From NCBI RefSeq assembly GCF_024763615.1, contig NC_077222.1:46872001-46936000 (forward strand): a stretch of 64,000 nucleotides of DNA, written 5' to 3'. The notes under the pieces are model-generated. The model was not told where the DNA came from. It saw nothing but the letters and a program-made list of their open reading frames with translations, and did not search any database. The position numbers and the translations under genes are program-made. The DNA comes from Phlebotomus papatasi (Eukaryota > Arthropoda > Insecta > Diptera > Psychodidae). This document shows positions 24,301-36,300 of this stretch, piece after piece (positions within the stretch are counted from its first letter, which is position 1; the number at the start of each line of letters is the position of its first letter).

Positions 24301-27300
24301 TTGGCCGAGACCTGGGATTGAACCGACAGATACTTAAAGTCTTAAACGTAATGTGTACCACCGCTTAGACCACTCGGCCACGGCGGCATGTTGATGGGCT
24401 CTCGCTGAATCGTGAACCGTTGCATCGTCCACAGGCTGACGTCACCCATGCATAGATATCCCATATAGACATTTCCCATGCATGCATACATTTTCATACA
24501 CATACACATGCCCCGTGGGAATAATTGCGCGCGTCACTTGGCGGGGAAAAACAGTGCGAGAAACAGATCTCGGGTTTCGGGTTTCAGAGTGGCGCGTGGT
24601 AAGTTCGGGATATATGACCCGTAGTTAAGAATGCATCCTATTGCAAAAATGGCATGGAATGTGTCATATGGGGGGGGGCGACTATAAATTAATTGTCGTG
24701 GGAATATTTTAATTGCTGTGGGAATTTTTCTTCCCTTTGAGAGCTATTAAAGATTTCTAAATAAAGAGGATAAACGTTTTTACAGTGAAAATAAGTGCTT
24801 TTCATATAATTTCACATATGTTTTCGGGACATTAATTTACTCCACCGCACTTTTAAGGGAGATCTTCCATTGGGATGATCTTTTATCTAAGTATGGAGTC
24901 TATTTTGCGCCCCTTTACTTTACTTACCCCAGATGTTCTTCGCAATTTTAGTGGTATGATCACCTCCCATGCATAGCTATGAAAAAGTATCTTCACAGGT
25001 CGAATATTTTGTAACCCCAAAAAATCAGTTTTACAGGGTTATATCCTAGCAATGTGCGGAGAAGGGGTTGGATACTGTTAAAAGTTGCTTCAAACAGTTA
25101 GAGACTGTTTCAATTTAGAGAACTGTTGTGGCACGCGCTGTCTAATTATGGCAAGAGATTCTTAAGATCTGTTTAATTTATGTAATTTTTTTTCTGGAGA
25201 ATCCTTCTTATATGTCTACCAAAAATTTTCACTTCTGTCCCTCTATTTACAATATCCGACAAATTTCGCAGTGCCTCTTTAGATCATGATGATCTATATG
25301 ATCCACTGATCTCATGACTTTTCTTTGTCCATTTTTTGTGAAAAAGCATTTCCATACACTGATCTTGGATCTCGAGTATGTGATATAAGCTCGCTATACC
25401 TAAATTATTTCCTAATATTACAAATTGATGGTTGAATGTACTTACTTCCCTTTCTATGCACTTGTCGCCAGAATGACCGAAATATGATCTCCTGCATCGT
25501 TCATGAGTTTTATGGAGTGGAGTGAGGTGATTAAAAGAGGAGTGAAAAATCGTCAATGAAAGCAAATTTCATTCTTTGTATATGAATCATTTAATTTTCT
25601 TGGCCGCAAGTGAGGAAAGAATGGGAAAAGGTGTTAGGTTTCTGATAACTTTGCAAGAGAAACCCCACCCTTCCCTCCCCAATATTACATATTTTGAATT
25701 TATAATTGATGCTTTTCTTACTATTTGCAATGTGCTTTAAAGAGATCTGAAGAAATTTGCACATGAACCCTATAGCATAAAGACTTGAGAAACGGCAACA
25801 AAATAACAAATCTGAAGATGTTTTTCATATTAAATTATTTTTTCTCAAATTATACAGAATGGGGTGAGCATGTCACTGATTACTGTGGAGCTGATGAATG
25901 TACCCCTAAAATTTAGTTATGTGCGATACTGAAACATTTTACATGTTTTTCACTGATAACTTGTTCCCAAATTACGTTTATCCCTGCTAGACCCTTCTTG
26001 AAAGTAGAAAAGTGCGAAATCCTTTTCTTTTTATTAAATGATCATATTTTTAGTATATTCCCTCTGTGAACGGATCAAAAGAAAAGCTTCAAGAAGATGT
26101 TTAGTAAAAGAATGTCACAGATTTTTGCTTTAGACTGAATATGGAAATTTGGCTTGCACTCACTACATCACCACGGGACTATGTCCTCTTTAATTCTCGG
26201 GCAAAAATTTGTCCTAGTATTATTGTTATTAATATTTTATTTACACCTTTTACACCTTGCACTGAAGAACATCGAAAACTTTATTTGAGTTGCAATTTAG
26301 AAATTTCTGTGTAACCGCCACACCGCCACCGTTTGGAAAATACTTTAGGCAATCGTAAATGTTCTGTTCTGAGATATGAATCGATTTTATTTGTGAAACG
26401 TGTTAATAGGGTAATCCATAGTCTCTTAAAATTCAATTATCTGCGATATTAAATCATCTCACACCTTTTCAATGATAACTCGTTGTTAGATTGATATGTA
26501 TTTCTGAGAGACTTTCTCATATAAAATAGAAGATGAAGATCTTTTCTTTTGAATAAAATCTTAGCATACTCTTCACATAAAATTAAGATGGTGGATGTTT
26601 AATAAAAATTGAAGCTATTTCTCTTTTACTCTGCTAATATTTTGCAGATTTTACACGTTGACTCAAACAAATTAAGTGTGTTTCAAATAGAATGCAAAAC
26701 CTCGAAGCATATCAGAATGATAAGTCAGTTGCCTTTAGGAAAAAAGTTTCCCAAAAGTTCATTGTCTCTATGGAAAAACGCAGGGGCACGACATTTCCTA
26801 TGTTTCCCATATGTTTCTAGCGCGCCGAAAAAACTTTTGGGATTATTAGCTGTTTTCTGTCAGTGTAGAATGAATTAGCAAAAAATATAAATGCAAAATA
26901 AAAGCCAACTTAATATTGAATAGGCAGCCGAAAACCTCAAATTGGCAACCTACGTTGTTTTGGAGATATCTCGTGAAATGTGTACAAAAACAGGGAAAAA
27001 ATTACACTAAAATCGGTCGCATTTTTCAGAGCTAATGTCCCCCCCTAAACGTATGAAAAAATGAATTTTTTGTACCCTCCACTGTAAAAATGCTTTTTCT
27101 TCAAATAAGATAGTGAATATGTACCAGTTACTTAAGGGATGCATGGCCTTCTGTAACTCGACCTCTTGTGATACTGAATCACTTCATGGCTTTTTCATGG
27201 ACTATTTTTATCATTTTGATAATCTTTTTGTGAGAAATTTTAGAAAATTAAAATTGAATGCGTCTTCTTTAAGAAAAGACTACTTTGTATGATGGCCTGA

Positions 27301-30300
27301 GTCAACGAACACCAAAAGAGAATTTTCAAGAGATACTCACTAAAAAAGAAAGTCACAAACCTGAGCTTTCATTCATCATTATCATTTTCAACTGCTAATC
27401 CCTATTGAGGTCGCGGGCCCATGACATCCAATTTTTCAGCCTACACTTGTTGATCCTCCGGCATTTTAGGAAAATTTTCAGGTTCAATCCCAAGGCGCTC
27501 CAAGTCAAGATTCTGAATTTGATTCAGCCACCTTGTCTTAGGTCTGCCTCGAGGTCGATGTCTTCTCACAAATGGCATGCATAGCTTTTCTGGGGAATTT
27601 TTTGAGTTTTCATTGAGTATGGGAATTTATCTTGGCACTTTTTAGCACTACAAAACATCTTTGAACTCTATCCACTTTAATTTTTGGACAAAAATTCATC
27701 CTGGTGTAAAGAGCGGGTACCAGGATTACCTCGAAGAACAATGAAAAACACATATTGGAGCAAACCTGGTTTAAGTTCAATTTTTGAAATAGCTCCACCT
27801 GCTCTTTAGAAAAATGCTTTACATGCCGTTTTCCTAGACTTTCCTCTGACAAGGGAGGTCATCGAGTCATCAAATTCAGATTGGCTTCATATTGAGAACA
27901 TAGACGCGGATAGGGATCATAAGGATCGTGTCATACTCAAAAAGTGCTAAATTTTTTTTTCCTTTGCAAAAAAAGCAATCAAAGGATTCCATAAAATGTT
28001 AATGATAAAGAAAGTTCTAGAGAGCCAGCAGGAGCAGTCGTGGTGCAGCGGGCTAGCGGACGGTGTTTACAACGCAAAGGTCCCGAGTTCGATTCTTGCT
28101 TTGTGCTGCCTTATTGTTTTTTTTTCTTCTATTATTTTTTTATCTGTTTTTTTTGTCGGATTTTTTTTTCATTGACCGTAATTTTTCCTTAGTGTATCTA
28201 TATTTGCTTTGCCCTGTAATATACTCCTAATATGAATGTTTAACTAAAGTAAGTGTCTTAAAAGTTCTTCAACGCGTCTGCTTGTTTTAATTTTTTTTTT
28301 AAGGAATAGAAATTAAGAATTCATCCATATACGGTCTTATTGGTCCTAGATATACATAGCGTTATTTTTATTTGCTTTTTTAAATCACTTGCCTAAGCAA
28401 TGTGTCTTGCAAAATACATCAATAAATCTATGCACAAGAGATAGAGAATTTAAAAAACACTCACTCATTTTTAATCAATTGTCTGCAGAAAGATTTAAAT
28501 GCAGTTTCAAATATGCATGGCACAAATCAGGATATGTTGATGAGAGGCCCNNNNNNNNNNNNNNNNNNNNNNNNNNNNNNNNNNNNNNNNNNNNNNNNNN
28601 NNNNNNNNNNNNNNNNNNNNNNNNNNNNNNNNNNNNNNNNNNNNNNNNNNNNNNNNNNNNNNNNNNNNNNNNNNNNNNNNNNNNNNNNNNNNNNNNNNNN
28701 NNNNNNNNNNNNNNNNNNNNNNNNNNNNNNNNNNNNNNNNNNNNNNNNNNNNNNNNNNNNNNNNNNNNNNNNNNNNNNNNNNNNNNNNNNNNNNNNNNNN
28801 NNNNNNNNNNNNNNNNNNNNNNNNNNNNNNNNNNNNNNNNNNNNNNNNNNNNNNNNNNNNNNNNNNNNNNNNNNNNNNNNNNNNNNNNNNNNNNNNNNNN
28901 NNNNNNNNNNNNNNNNNNNNNNNNNNNNNNNNNNNNNNNNNNNNNNNNNNNNNNNNNNNNNNNNNNNNNNNNNNNNNNNNNNNNNNNNNNNNNNNNNNNN
29001 NNNNNNNNNNNNNNNNNNNNNNNNNNNNNNNNNNNNNNNNNNNNNNNNNNGCCAGCAGGAGCAGTCGTGGTGCAGCGGGCTAGCGGACGGTGTTTACAAC
29101 GCAAAGGTCCCGAGTTCGATTCTTGCTTTGTGCTGCCTTATTGTTTTTTTTTCTTCTATTATTTTTTTATCTGTTTTTTTTGTCGGATTTTTTTTTCATT
29201 GACCGTAATTTTTCCTTAGTGTATCTATATTTGCTTTGCCCTGTAATATACTCCTAATATGAATGTTTAACTAAAGTAAGTGTCTTAAAAGTTCTTCAAC
29301 GCGTCTGCTTGTTTTAATTTTTTTTTTAAGGAATAGAAATTAAGAATTCATCCATATACGGTCTTATTGGTCCTAGATATACATAGCGTTATTTTTATTT
29401 GCTTTTTTAAATCACTTGCCTAAGCAATGTGTCTTGCAAAATACATCAATAAATCTATGCACAAGAGATAGAGAATTTAAAAAACACTCACTCATTTTTA
29501 ATCAATTGTCTGCAGAAAGATTTAAATGCAGTTTCAAATATGCATGGCACAAATCAGGATATGTTGATGAGAGGCCCGAAAAATTTGAAAATCCAAGTCA
29601 ATACTGTTTTACAAAAGTTTATTTGGAAACTTGCTCTCAAACTGATTGTGAAAGCATATCTTTTATTCGATGTGCACATTGTGACTGTACATTCTGTTTT
29701 AACCATTTCTTTACAGAAATCCACATGCACTAATTAGTTATTAAACTAATTTGTGCATTGAGGACTTTTGTAAAGAAATGATTAAAACAGAGGACAATGT
29801 TCACAATGAGCACACCGAATTAAAGTATGACTCACAATCAATTTAGGCAAAAGCTCCCAATAAACTTTTTCAAAACAATATTGAATTGAATTTTCAAATA
29901 TAACAAAATTCAACATATCTTGATTTTGTGCAGATTGCTAATTATAATAATTCTCTATCGCTTTGTGCATAGATTTATTGAGATATTATGCAAGACACAT
30001 TGCTTAGGCAAGTGATTTAAAAAAGCAAATAAAAATAACGCTATGTATATCTAGGACCAATAAGACCGTATATGGATGAATTCTTAATTTCTATTCCTTA
30101 AAAAAAAAATTAAAACAAGCAGACGCGTTGAAGAACTTTTAAGACACTTACTTTAGTTAAACATTCATATTAGGAGTATATTACAGGGCAAAGCAAATAT
30201 AGATACACTAAGGAAAAATTACGGTCAATGAAAAAAAAATCCGACAAAAAAAAAACAGATAAAAAAATAATAGAAGAAAAAAAAACAATAAGGCAGCACA

Positions 30301-33300
30301 AAGCAAGAATCGAACTCGGAACCTTTGCGTTGTAAACACCGTCCGCTAGCCCGCTGCACCACGACTGCTCCTGCTGGCTCTCTAGAACTTTCTTTATCAT
30401 TAACATTTTATGGAATCCTTTGATTGCTTTTTTTGCAAAGGAAAAAAAAATTTAGCACTTTTTGAGTATGACACGATCCTTATGATCCCTATCCGCGTCT
30501 ATGTTCTCAATATGAAGCCAATCTGAATTTGATGACTCGATGACCTCCCTTGTCAGAGGAAAGTCTAGGAAAACGGCATGTAAAGCATTTTTCTAAAGAG
30601 CAGGTGGAGCTATTTCAAAAATTGAACTTAAACCAGGTTTGCTCCAATATGTGTTTTTCATTGTTCTTCGAGGTAATCCTGGTACCCGCTCTTTACACCA
30701 GGATGAATTTTTGTCCAAAAATTAAAGTGGATAGAGTTCAAAGATGTTTTGTAGTGCTAAAAAGTGCCAAGATAAATTCCCATACTCAATGAAAACTCAA
30801 AAAATTCCCCAGAAAAGCTATGCATGCCATTTGTGAGAAGACATCGACCTCGAGGCAGACCTAAGACAAGGTGGCTGAATCAAATTCAGAATCTTGACTT
30901 GGAGCGCCTTGGGATTGAACCTGAAAATTTTCCTAAAATGCCGGAGGATCAACAAGTGTAGGCTGAAAAATTGGATGTCATGGGCCCGCGACCTCAATAG
31001 GGATTAGCAGTTGAAAATGATAATGATGAATGAAAGCTCAGGTTTGTGACTTTCTTTTTTAGTGAGTATCTCTTGAAAATTCTCTTTTGGTGTTCGTTGA
31101 CTCAGGCCATCATACAAAGTAGTCTTTTCTTAAAGAAGACGCATTCAATTTTAATTTTCTAAAATTTCTCACAAAAAGATTATCAAAATGATAAAAATAG
31201 TCCATGAAAAAGCCATGAAGTGATTCAGTATCACAAGAGGTCGAGTTACAGAAGGCCATGCATCCCTTAAGTAACTGGTACATATTCACTATCTTATTTG
31301 AAGAAAAAGCATTTTTACAGTGGAGGGTACAAAAAATTCATTTTTTCATACGTTTAGGGGGGGACATTAGCTCTGAAAAATGCGACCGATTTTAGTGTAA
31401 TTTTTTCCCTGTTTTTGTACACATTTCACGAGATATCTCCAAAACAACGTAGGTTGCCAATTTGAGGTTTTCGGCTGCCTATTCAATATTAAGTTGGCTT
31501 TTATTTTGCATTTATATTTTTTGCTAATTCATTCTACACTGACAGAAAACAGCTAATAATCCCAAAAGTTTTTTCGGCGCGCTAGAAACATATGGGAAAC
31601 ATAGGAAATGTCGTGCCCCTGCGTTTTTCCATAGAGACAATGAACTTTTGGGAAACTTTTTTCCTAAAGGCAACTGACTTATCATTCTGATATGCTTCGA
31701 GGTTTTGCATTCTATTTGAAACACACTTAATTTGTTTGAGTCAACGTGTAAAATCTGCAAAATATTAGCAGAGTAAAAGAGAAATAGCTTCAATTTTTAT
31801 TAAACATCCACCATCTTAATTTTATGTGAAGAGTATGCTAAGATTTTATTCAAAAGAAAAGATCTTCATCTTCTATTTTATATGAGAAAGTCTCTCAGAA
31901 ATACATATCAATCTAACAACGAGTTATCATTGAAAAGGTGTGAGATGATTTAATATCGCAGATAATTGAATTTTAAGAGACTATGGATTACCCTATTAAC
32001 ACGTTTCACAAATAAAATCGATTCATATCTCAGAACAGAACATTTACGATTGCCTAAAGTATTTTCCAAACGGTGGCGGTGTGGCGGTTACACAGAAATT
32101 TCTAAATTGCAACTCAAATAAAGTTTTCGATGTTCTTCAGTGCAAGGTGTAAAAGGTGTAAATAAAATATTAATAACAATAATACTAGGACAAATTTTTG
32201 CCCGAGAATTAAAGAGGACATAGTCCCGTGGTGATGTAGTGAGTGCAAGCCAAATTTCCATATTCAGTCTAAAGCAAAAATCTGTGACATTCTTTTACTA
32301 AACATCTTCTTGAAGCTTTTCTTTTGATCCGTTCACAGAGGGAATATACTAAAAATATGATCATTTAATAAAAAGAAAAGGATTTCGCATTTTTCTACTT
32401 TCAAGAAGGGTCTAGCAGGGATAAACGTAATTTGGGAACAAGTTATCAGTGAAAAACATGTAAAATGTTTCAGTATCGCACATAACTAAATTTTAGGGGT
32501 ACATTCATCAGCTCCACAGTAATCAGTGACATGCTCACCCCATTCTGTATAATTTGAGAAAAAATAATTTAATATGAAAAACATCTTCAGATTTGTTATT
32601 TTGTTGCCGTTTCTCAAGTCTTTATGCTATAGGGTTCATGTGCAAATTTCTTCAGATCTCTTTAAAGCACATTGCAAATAGTAAGAAAAGCATCAATTAT
32701 AAATTCAAAATATGTAATATTGGGGAGGGAAGGGTGGGGTTTCTCTTGCAAAGTTATCAGAAACCTAACACCTTTTCCCATTCTTTCCTCACTTGCGGCC
32801 AAGAAAATTAAATGATTCATATACAAAGAATGAAATTTGCTTTCATTGACGATTTTTCACTCCTCTTTTAATCACCTCACTCCACTCCATAAAACTCATG
32901 AACGATGCAGGAGATCATATTTCGGTCATTCTGGCGACAAGTGCATAGAAAGGGAAGTAAGTACATTCAACCATCAATTTGTAATATTAGGAAATAATTT
33001 AGGTATAGCGAGCTTATATCACATACTCGAGATCCAAGATCAGTGTATGGAAATGCTTTTTCACAAAAAATGGACAAAGAAAAGTCATGAGATCAGTGGA
33101 TCATATAGATCATCATGATCTAAAGAGGCACTGCGAAATTTGTCGGATATTGTAAATAGAGGGACAGAAGTGAAAATTTTTGGTAGACATATAAGAAGGA
33201 TTCTCCAGAAAAAAAATTACATAAATTAAACAGATCTTAAGAATCTCTTGCCATAATTAGACAGCGCGTGCCACAACAGTTCTCTAAATTGAAACAGTCT

Positions 33301-36300
33301 CTAACTGTTTGAAGCAACTTTTAACAGTATCCAACCCCTTCTCCGCACATTGCTAGGATATAACCCTGTAAAACTGATTTTTTGGGGTTACAAAATATTC
33401 GACCTGTGAAGATACTTTTTCATAGCTATGCATGGGAGGTGATCATACCACTAAAATTGCGAAGAACATCTGGGGTAAGTAAAGTAAAGGGGCGCAAAAT
33501 AGACTCCATACTTAGATAAAAGATCATCCCAATGGAAGATCTCCCTTAAAAGTGCGGTGGAGTAAATTAATGTCCCGAAAACATATGTGAAATTATATGA
33601 AAAGCACTTATTTTCACTGTAAAAACGTTTATCCTCTTTATTTAGAAATCTTTAATAGCTCTCAAAGGGAAGAAAAATTCCCACAGCAATTAAAATATTC
33701 CCACGACAATTAATTTATAGTCGCCCCCCCCCATATGACACATTCCATGCCATTTTTGCAATAGGATGCATTCTTAACTACGGGTCATATATCCCGAACT
33801 TACCACGCGCCACTCTGAAACCCGAAACCCGAGATCTGTTTCTCGCACTGTTTTTCCCCGCCAAGTGACGCGCGCAATTATTCCCACGGGGCATGTGTAT
33901 GTGTATGAAAATGTATGCATGCATGGGAAATGTCTATATGGGATATCTATGCATGGGTGACGTCAGCCTGTGGACGATGCAACGGTTCACGATTCAGCGA
34001 GAGCCCATCAACATGCCGCCGTGGCCGAGTGGTCTAAGCGGTGGTACACATTACGTTTAAGACTTTAAGTATCTGTCGGTTCAATCCCAGGTCTCGGCCA
34101 AAACATTTTCACGTCGCGAAAAAAAAATTACGGAAATGGTTAATAATAGGAATAACAGAGGGTGCGCGCATAGAAAATAAGAGCAGCGGTCGGTAAATAA
34201 AAATGGCGGACAAAAATAAAAATGGCGGTCGGAAATTAAAAATGGCGGACAAAAATAGGAGCAGCGGTCGGTAATAAAAAAATGGCGGATAAAAATAAAA
34301 ATGGCGGATGGTAATTCAAAATGGCGGACAAAAAATAAAAAAAATGGCAGACAGAAATCAAAATGGTGGATAGGCATTCAAAATAGCGGATAGAAATTGA
34401 AAATGGCGGACAAAAATTGAAAATGGCGGACAGAAATTCAAATTCACAATCATAGATGGCGCTCGTGTGCTCTAACGGAAATTCAAATTTTCACTGAGTG
34501 ACGTCATCCCCCCGGGGTGACATCGGCCCACAAAATATTGCGTCATGTCTCCAGGGTGTGACGTCATCATACACGTGAGATCATCACACACGTGACGTCA
34601 CAGAACAGCGACTTGCTCTATAGTGACGTCACACCCACTTGCTCGATTGTGACGTCACAAACAGCGACTTGCTCCATATGTGACGTCACAAACAGCGACT
34701 TGCTCCATGTATACTACTCATAAATATTAATATTGATGACCCCTCTATGTGCCTATGATAGTAGTTTTCGTGAACAGCGACATTAATTAAGAAATACTTA
34801 TGAAATATCATGTATCGAAATTACAATTTTGGACCCATTTTTGATTTTTGCTTCGTGAAACTAGGAAAAAAGAGCTAGGATCCTAATTTTTTTAGGAAAT
34901 GTGAGGCTTAGCACCAGCTATTGAAATATATTGCGATAAGTCATAACTATTGATTAACATAGAAAATAAATAGTTATTATTAAGCTTGGATCGTATCAAG
35001 CATGGTCACTTTCCCCTACTGATTTAACTGACGACAAATTTAATTATATTCCTACCTTTATAAATTTTTTATTGAGAAATCAATCAAATTTCCTTAGTTA
35101 GAATATTTGTATAAGGAAAGAGCACCGCGACGGATCGGAATGTTAAGTTTAAGATATTCACTTGAGGCTTCAAAACACAATTTTGGTATTTTTGTCTAAT
35201 TGGTATGTTTATGATCTATTAAATTATTTCTGTGCATTCGAATTTTTACTTTTATTAAATAAATAGGTATAATTGCAAATGCACGCACTGTACTACGAAT
35301 CGCCATGAATTTAATCAGGTGTGTCATGTATGATTGCCTTTATAAAATAAATGTGAATTAACGTAATGCATCCTTATGGGAGTTAATTGGTAAAAGATAG
35401 CGAAATCATTCTATTTTTTAGCAACAATACAGGGACAATCTGACGGTCCACTAATTCCCTCTGTTTATTTTGAAAAAAAAAAAACACTTAAGAACTGTTC
35501 TTTGAGGAAATTCTGTCCTTTGATCCATTCATGCACTGATTTCTCGAAGGAAATTGCATTTCAGCTGGAGAATAGTGTCCCAGTTTTAAGTATAGTTTGG
35601 ATGGTCGATAAACTCTTTCATTAGTTTTTCAAAGAATAAAATATTAAGCTTCTTTTGTTTAAGGAGAAGGCATAAAAAGTAGCTTCAGTTTTCCTTATAA
35701 ATTGCTTTTAGAATTTTATAGCAAGTAATTCTGATTAAATTCATAATTAATCCATTTCTACAACAATTTTTAATGATACCTATTTAAGCAAACACGAGAA
35801 CTTGTCTTGTCTGCTCTTTTAAATAATACTCCTTATACTCTTTTTAAATAATTAAAATTATGTAGGAGGGAGTAACAGTCTGTCCATGCCTCTTCTTCGC
35901 TACGCCCCTGCTATTAAAATTTGTTTAAGGCTTAAGCATTGAAACGACTTATGCTGTAGCCTTTTTGAGTACCTTGGGGGAATATTTGGAAAGTTATTGA
36001 ATTTAACAATATTCTCAAATTATTCATAAAAAATAGTTTATGAATATGGTGCATTTCATTGGAGAATATAAAAAAAAACTCTCGGAGTTTTAAGAAAATT
36101 GCGATTAATTGTGAATATTTGAGAAAAACTTGACAAAAACAAATATGAAACGTATGAAACACTGAAATGGCCAGTGATAAGCCCAGATAAGCTTATGGTA
36201 GCTGAGATTTTTTACAGACTTCCACGGAGTGCTTGCAACTCGGGATTCAAGCGATTCGAAATACTTGAAAATTCGATTATGAGTTAAATTTTGGGAGTAA

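Larger units (their letters stand above)
23684..34718. mobile_element. Giant fold-back element: two inverted arms of about 5 kb
   Basis: Position x on the left pairs with 58402-x on the right from 23684/34718 inward, breaking exactly at the outer ends (AGTAGTATACATGG / CCATGTATACTACT). A run of 8 T at 28147 faces 10 A at 30246, shifting the sum to 58400; other differences are rare (for example C against T in the tRNA-like unit). The true centre appears to be near 29736. Flanks are CATAAA duplications. Contents from the end inward: TGACGTCA repeats, a CCGCCATTTT array, a type II tRNA-like unit, about 3 kb of unique non-coding DNA with degenerate internal repeats, a decayed reverse-transcriptase tail, a second tRNA-like unit, and a Cys/His-rich coding remnant at the centre. 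No intact transposase. AG...CT ends with a 6-bp duplication recall Polintons, but none of their genes is present, so the class is open. Confidence 0.88.
22992..35016. mobile_element. TA-GGGGAAAGTGACCATGCTTG element hosting the giant fold-back
   Basis: The left TIR GGGGAAAGTGACCATGCTTG and its perfect inverse at the right end are flanked by TA at 22990-22991 and 35017-35018. Excluding the fold-back insert (23684-34718 plus one 6-bp duplication) the original element is about 1 kb and non-coding. It therefore pre-dates the insertion. Confidence 0.85.

Noticed and set aside
28389..29219. Long open frames across 28389-29219 on both strands
   Set aside because: Most of the length is the 500-N gap, so the frames are artefacts of undetermined bases.
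34015..34099. Functional tRNA-Leu or tRNA-Ser gene
   Set aside because: A and B boxes are good but the acceptor stem and T-arm do not pair properly, and an identical copy sits in the opposite arm of a transposon.
23684..34718. Calling the fold-back element a Polinton/Maverick outright
   Set aside because: Only the AG...CT ends and 6-bp duplication agree; no DNA polymerase B, integrase, ATPase or capsid-type gene is visible in either arm.
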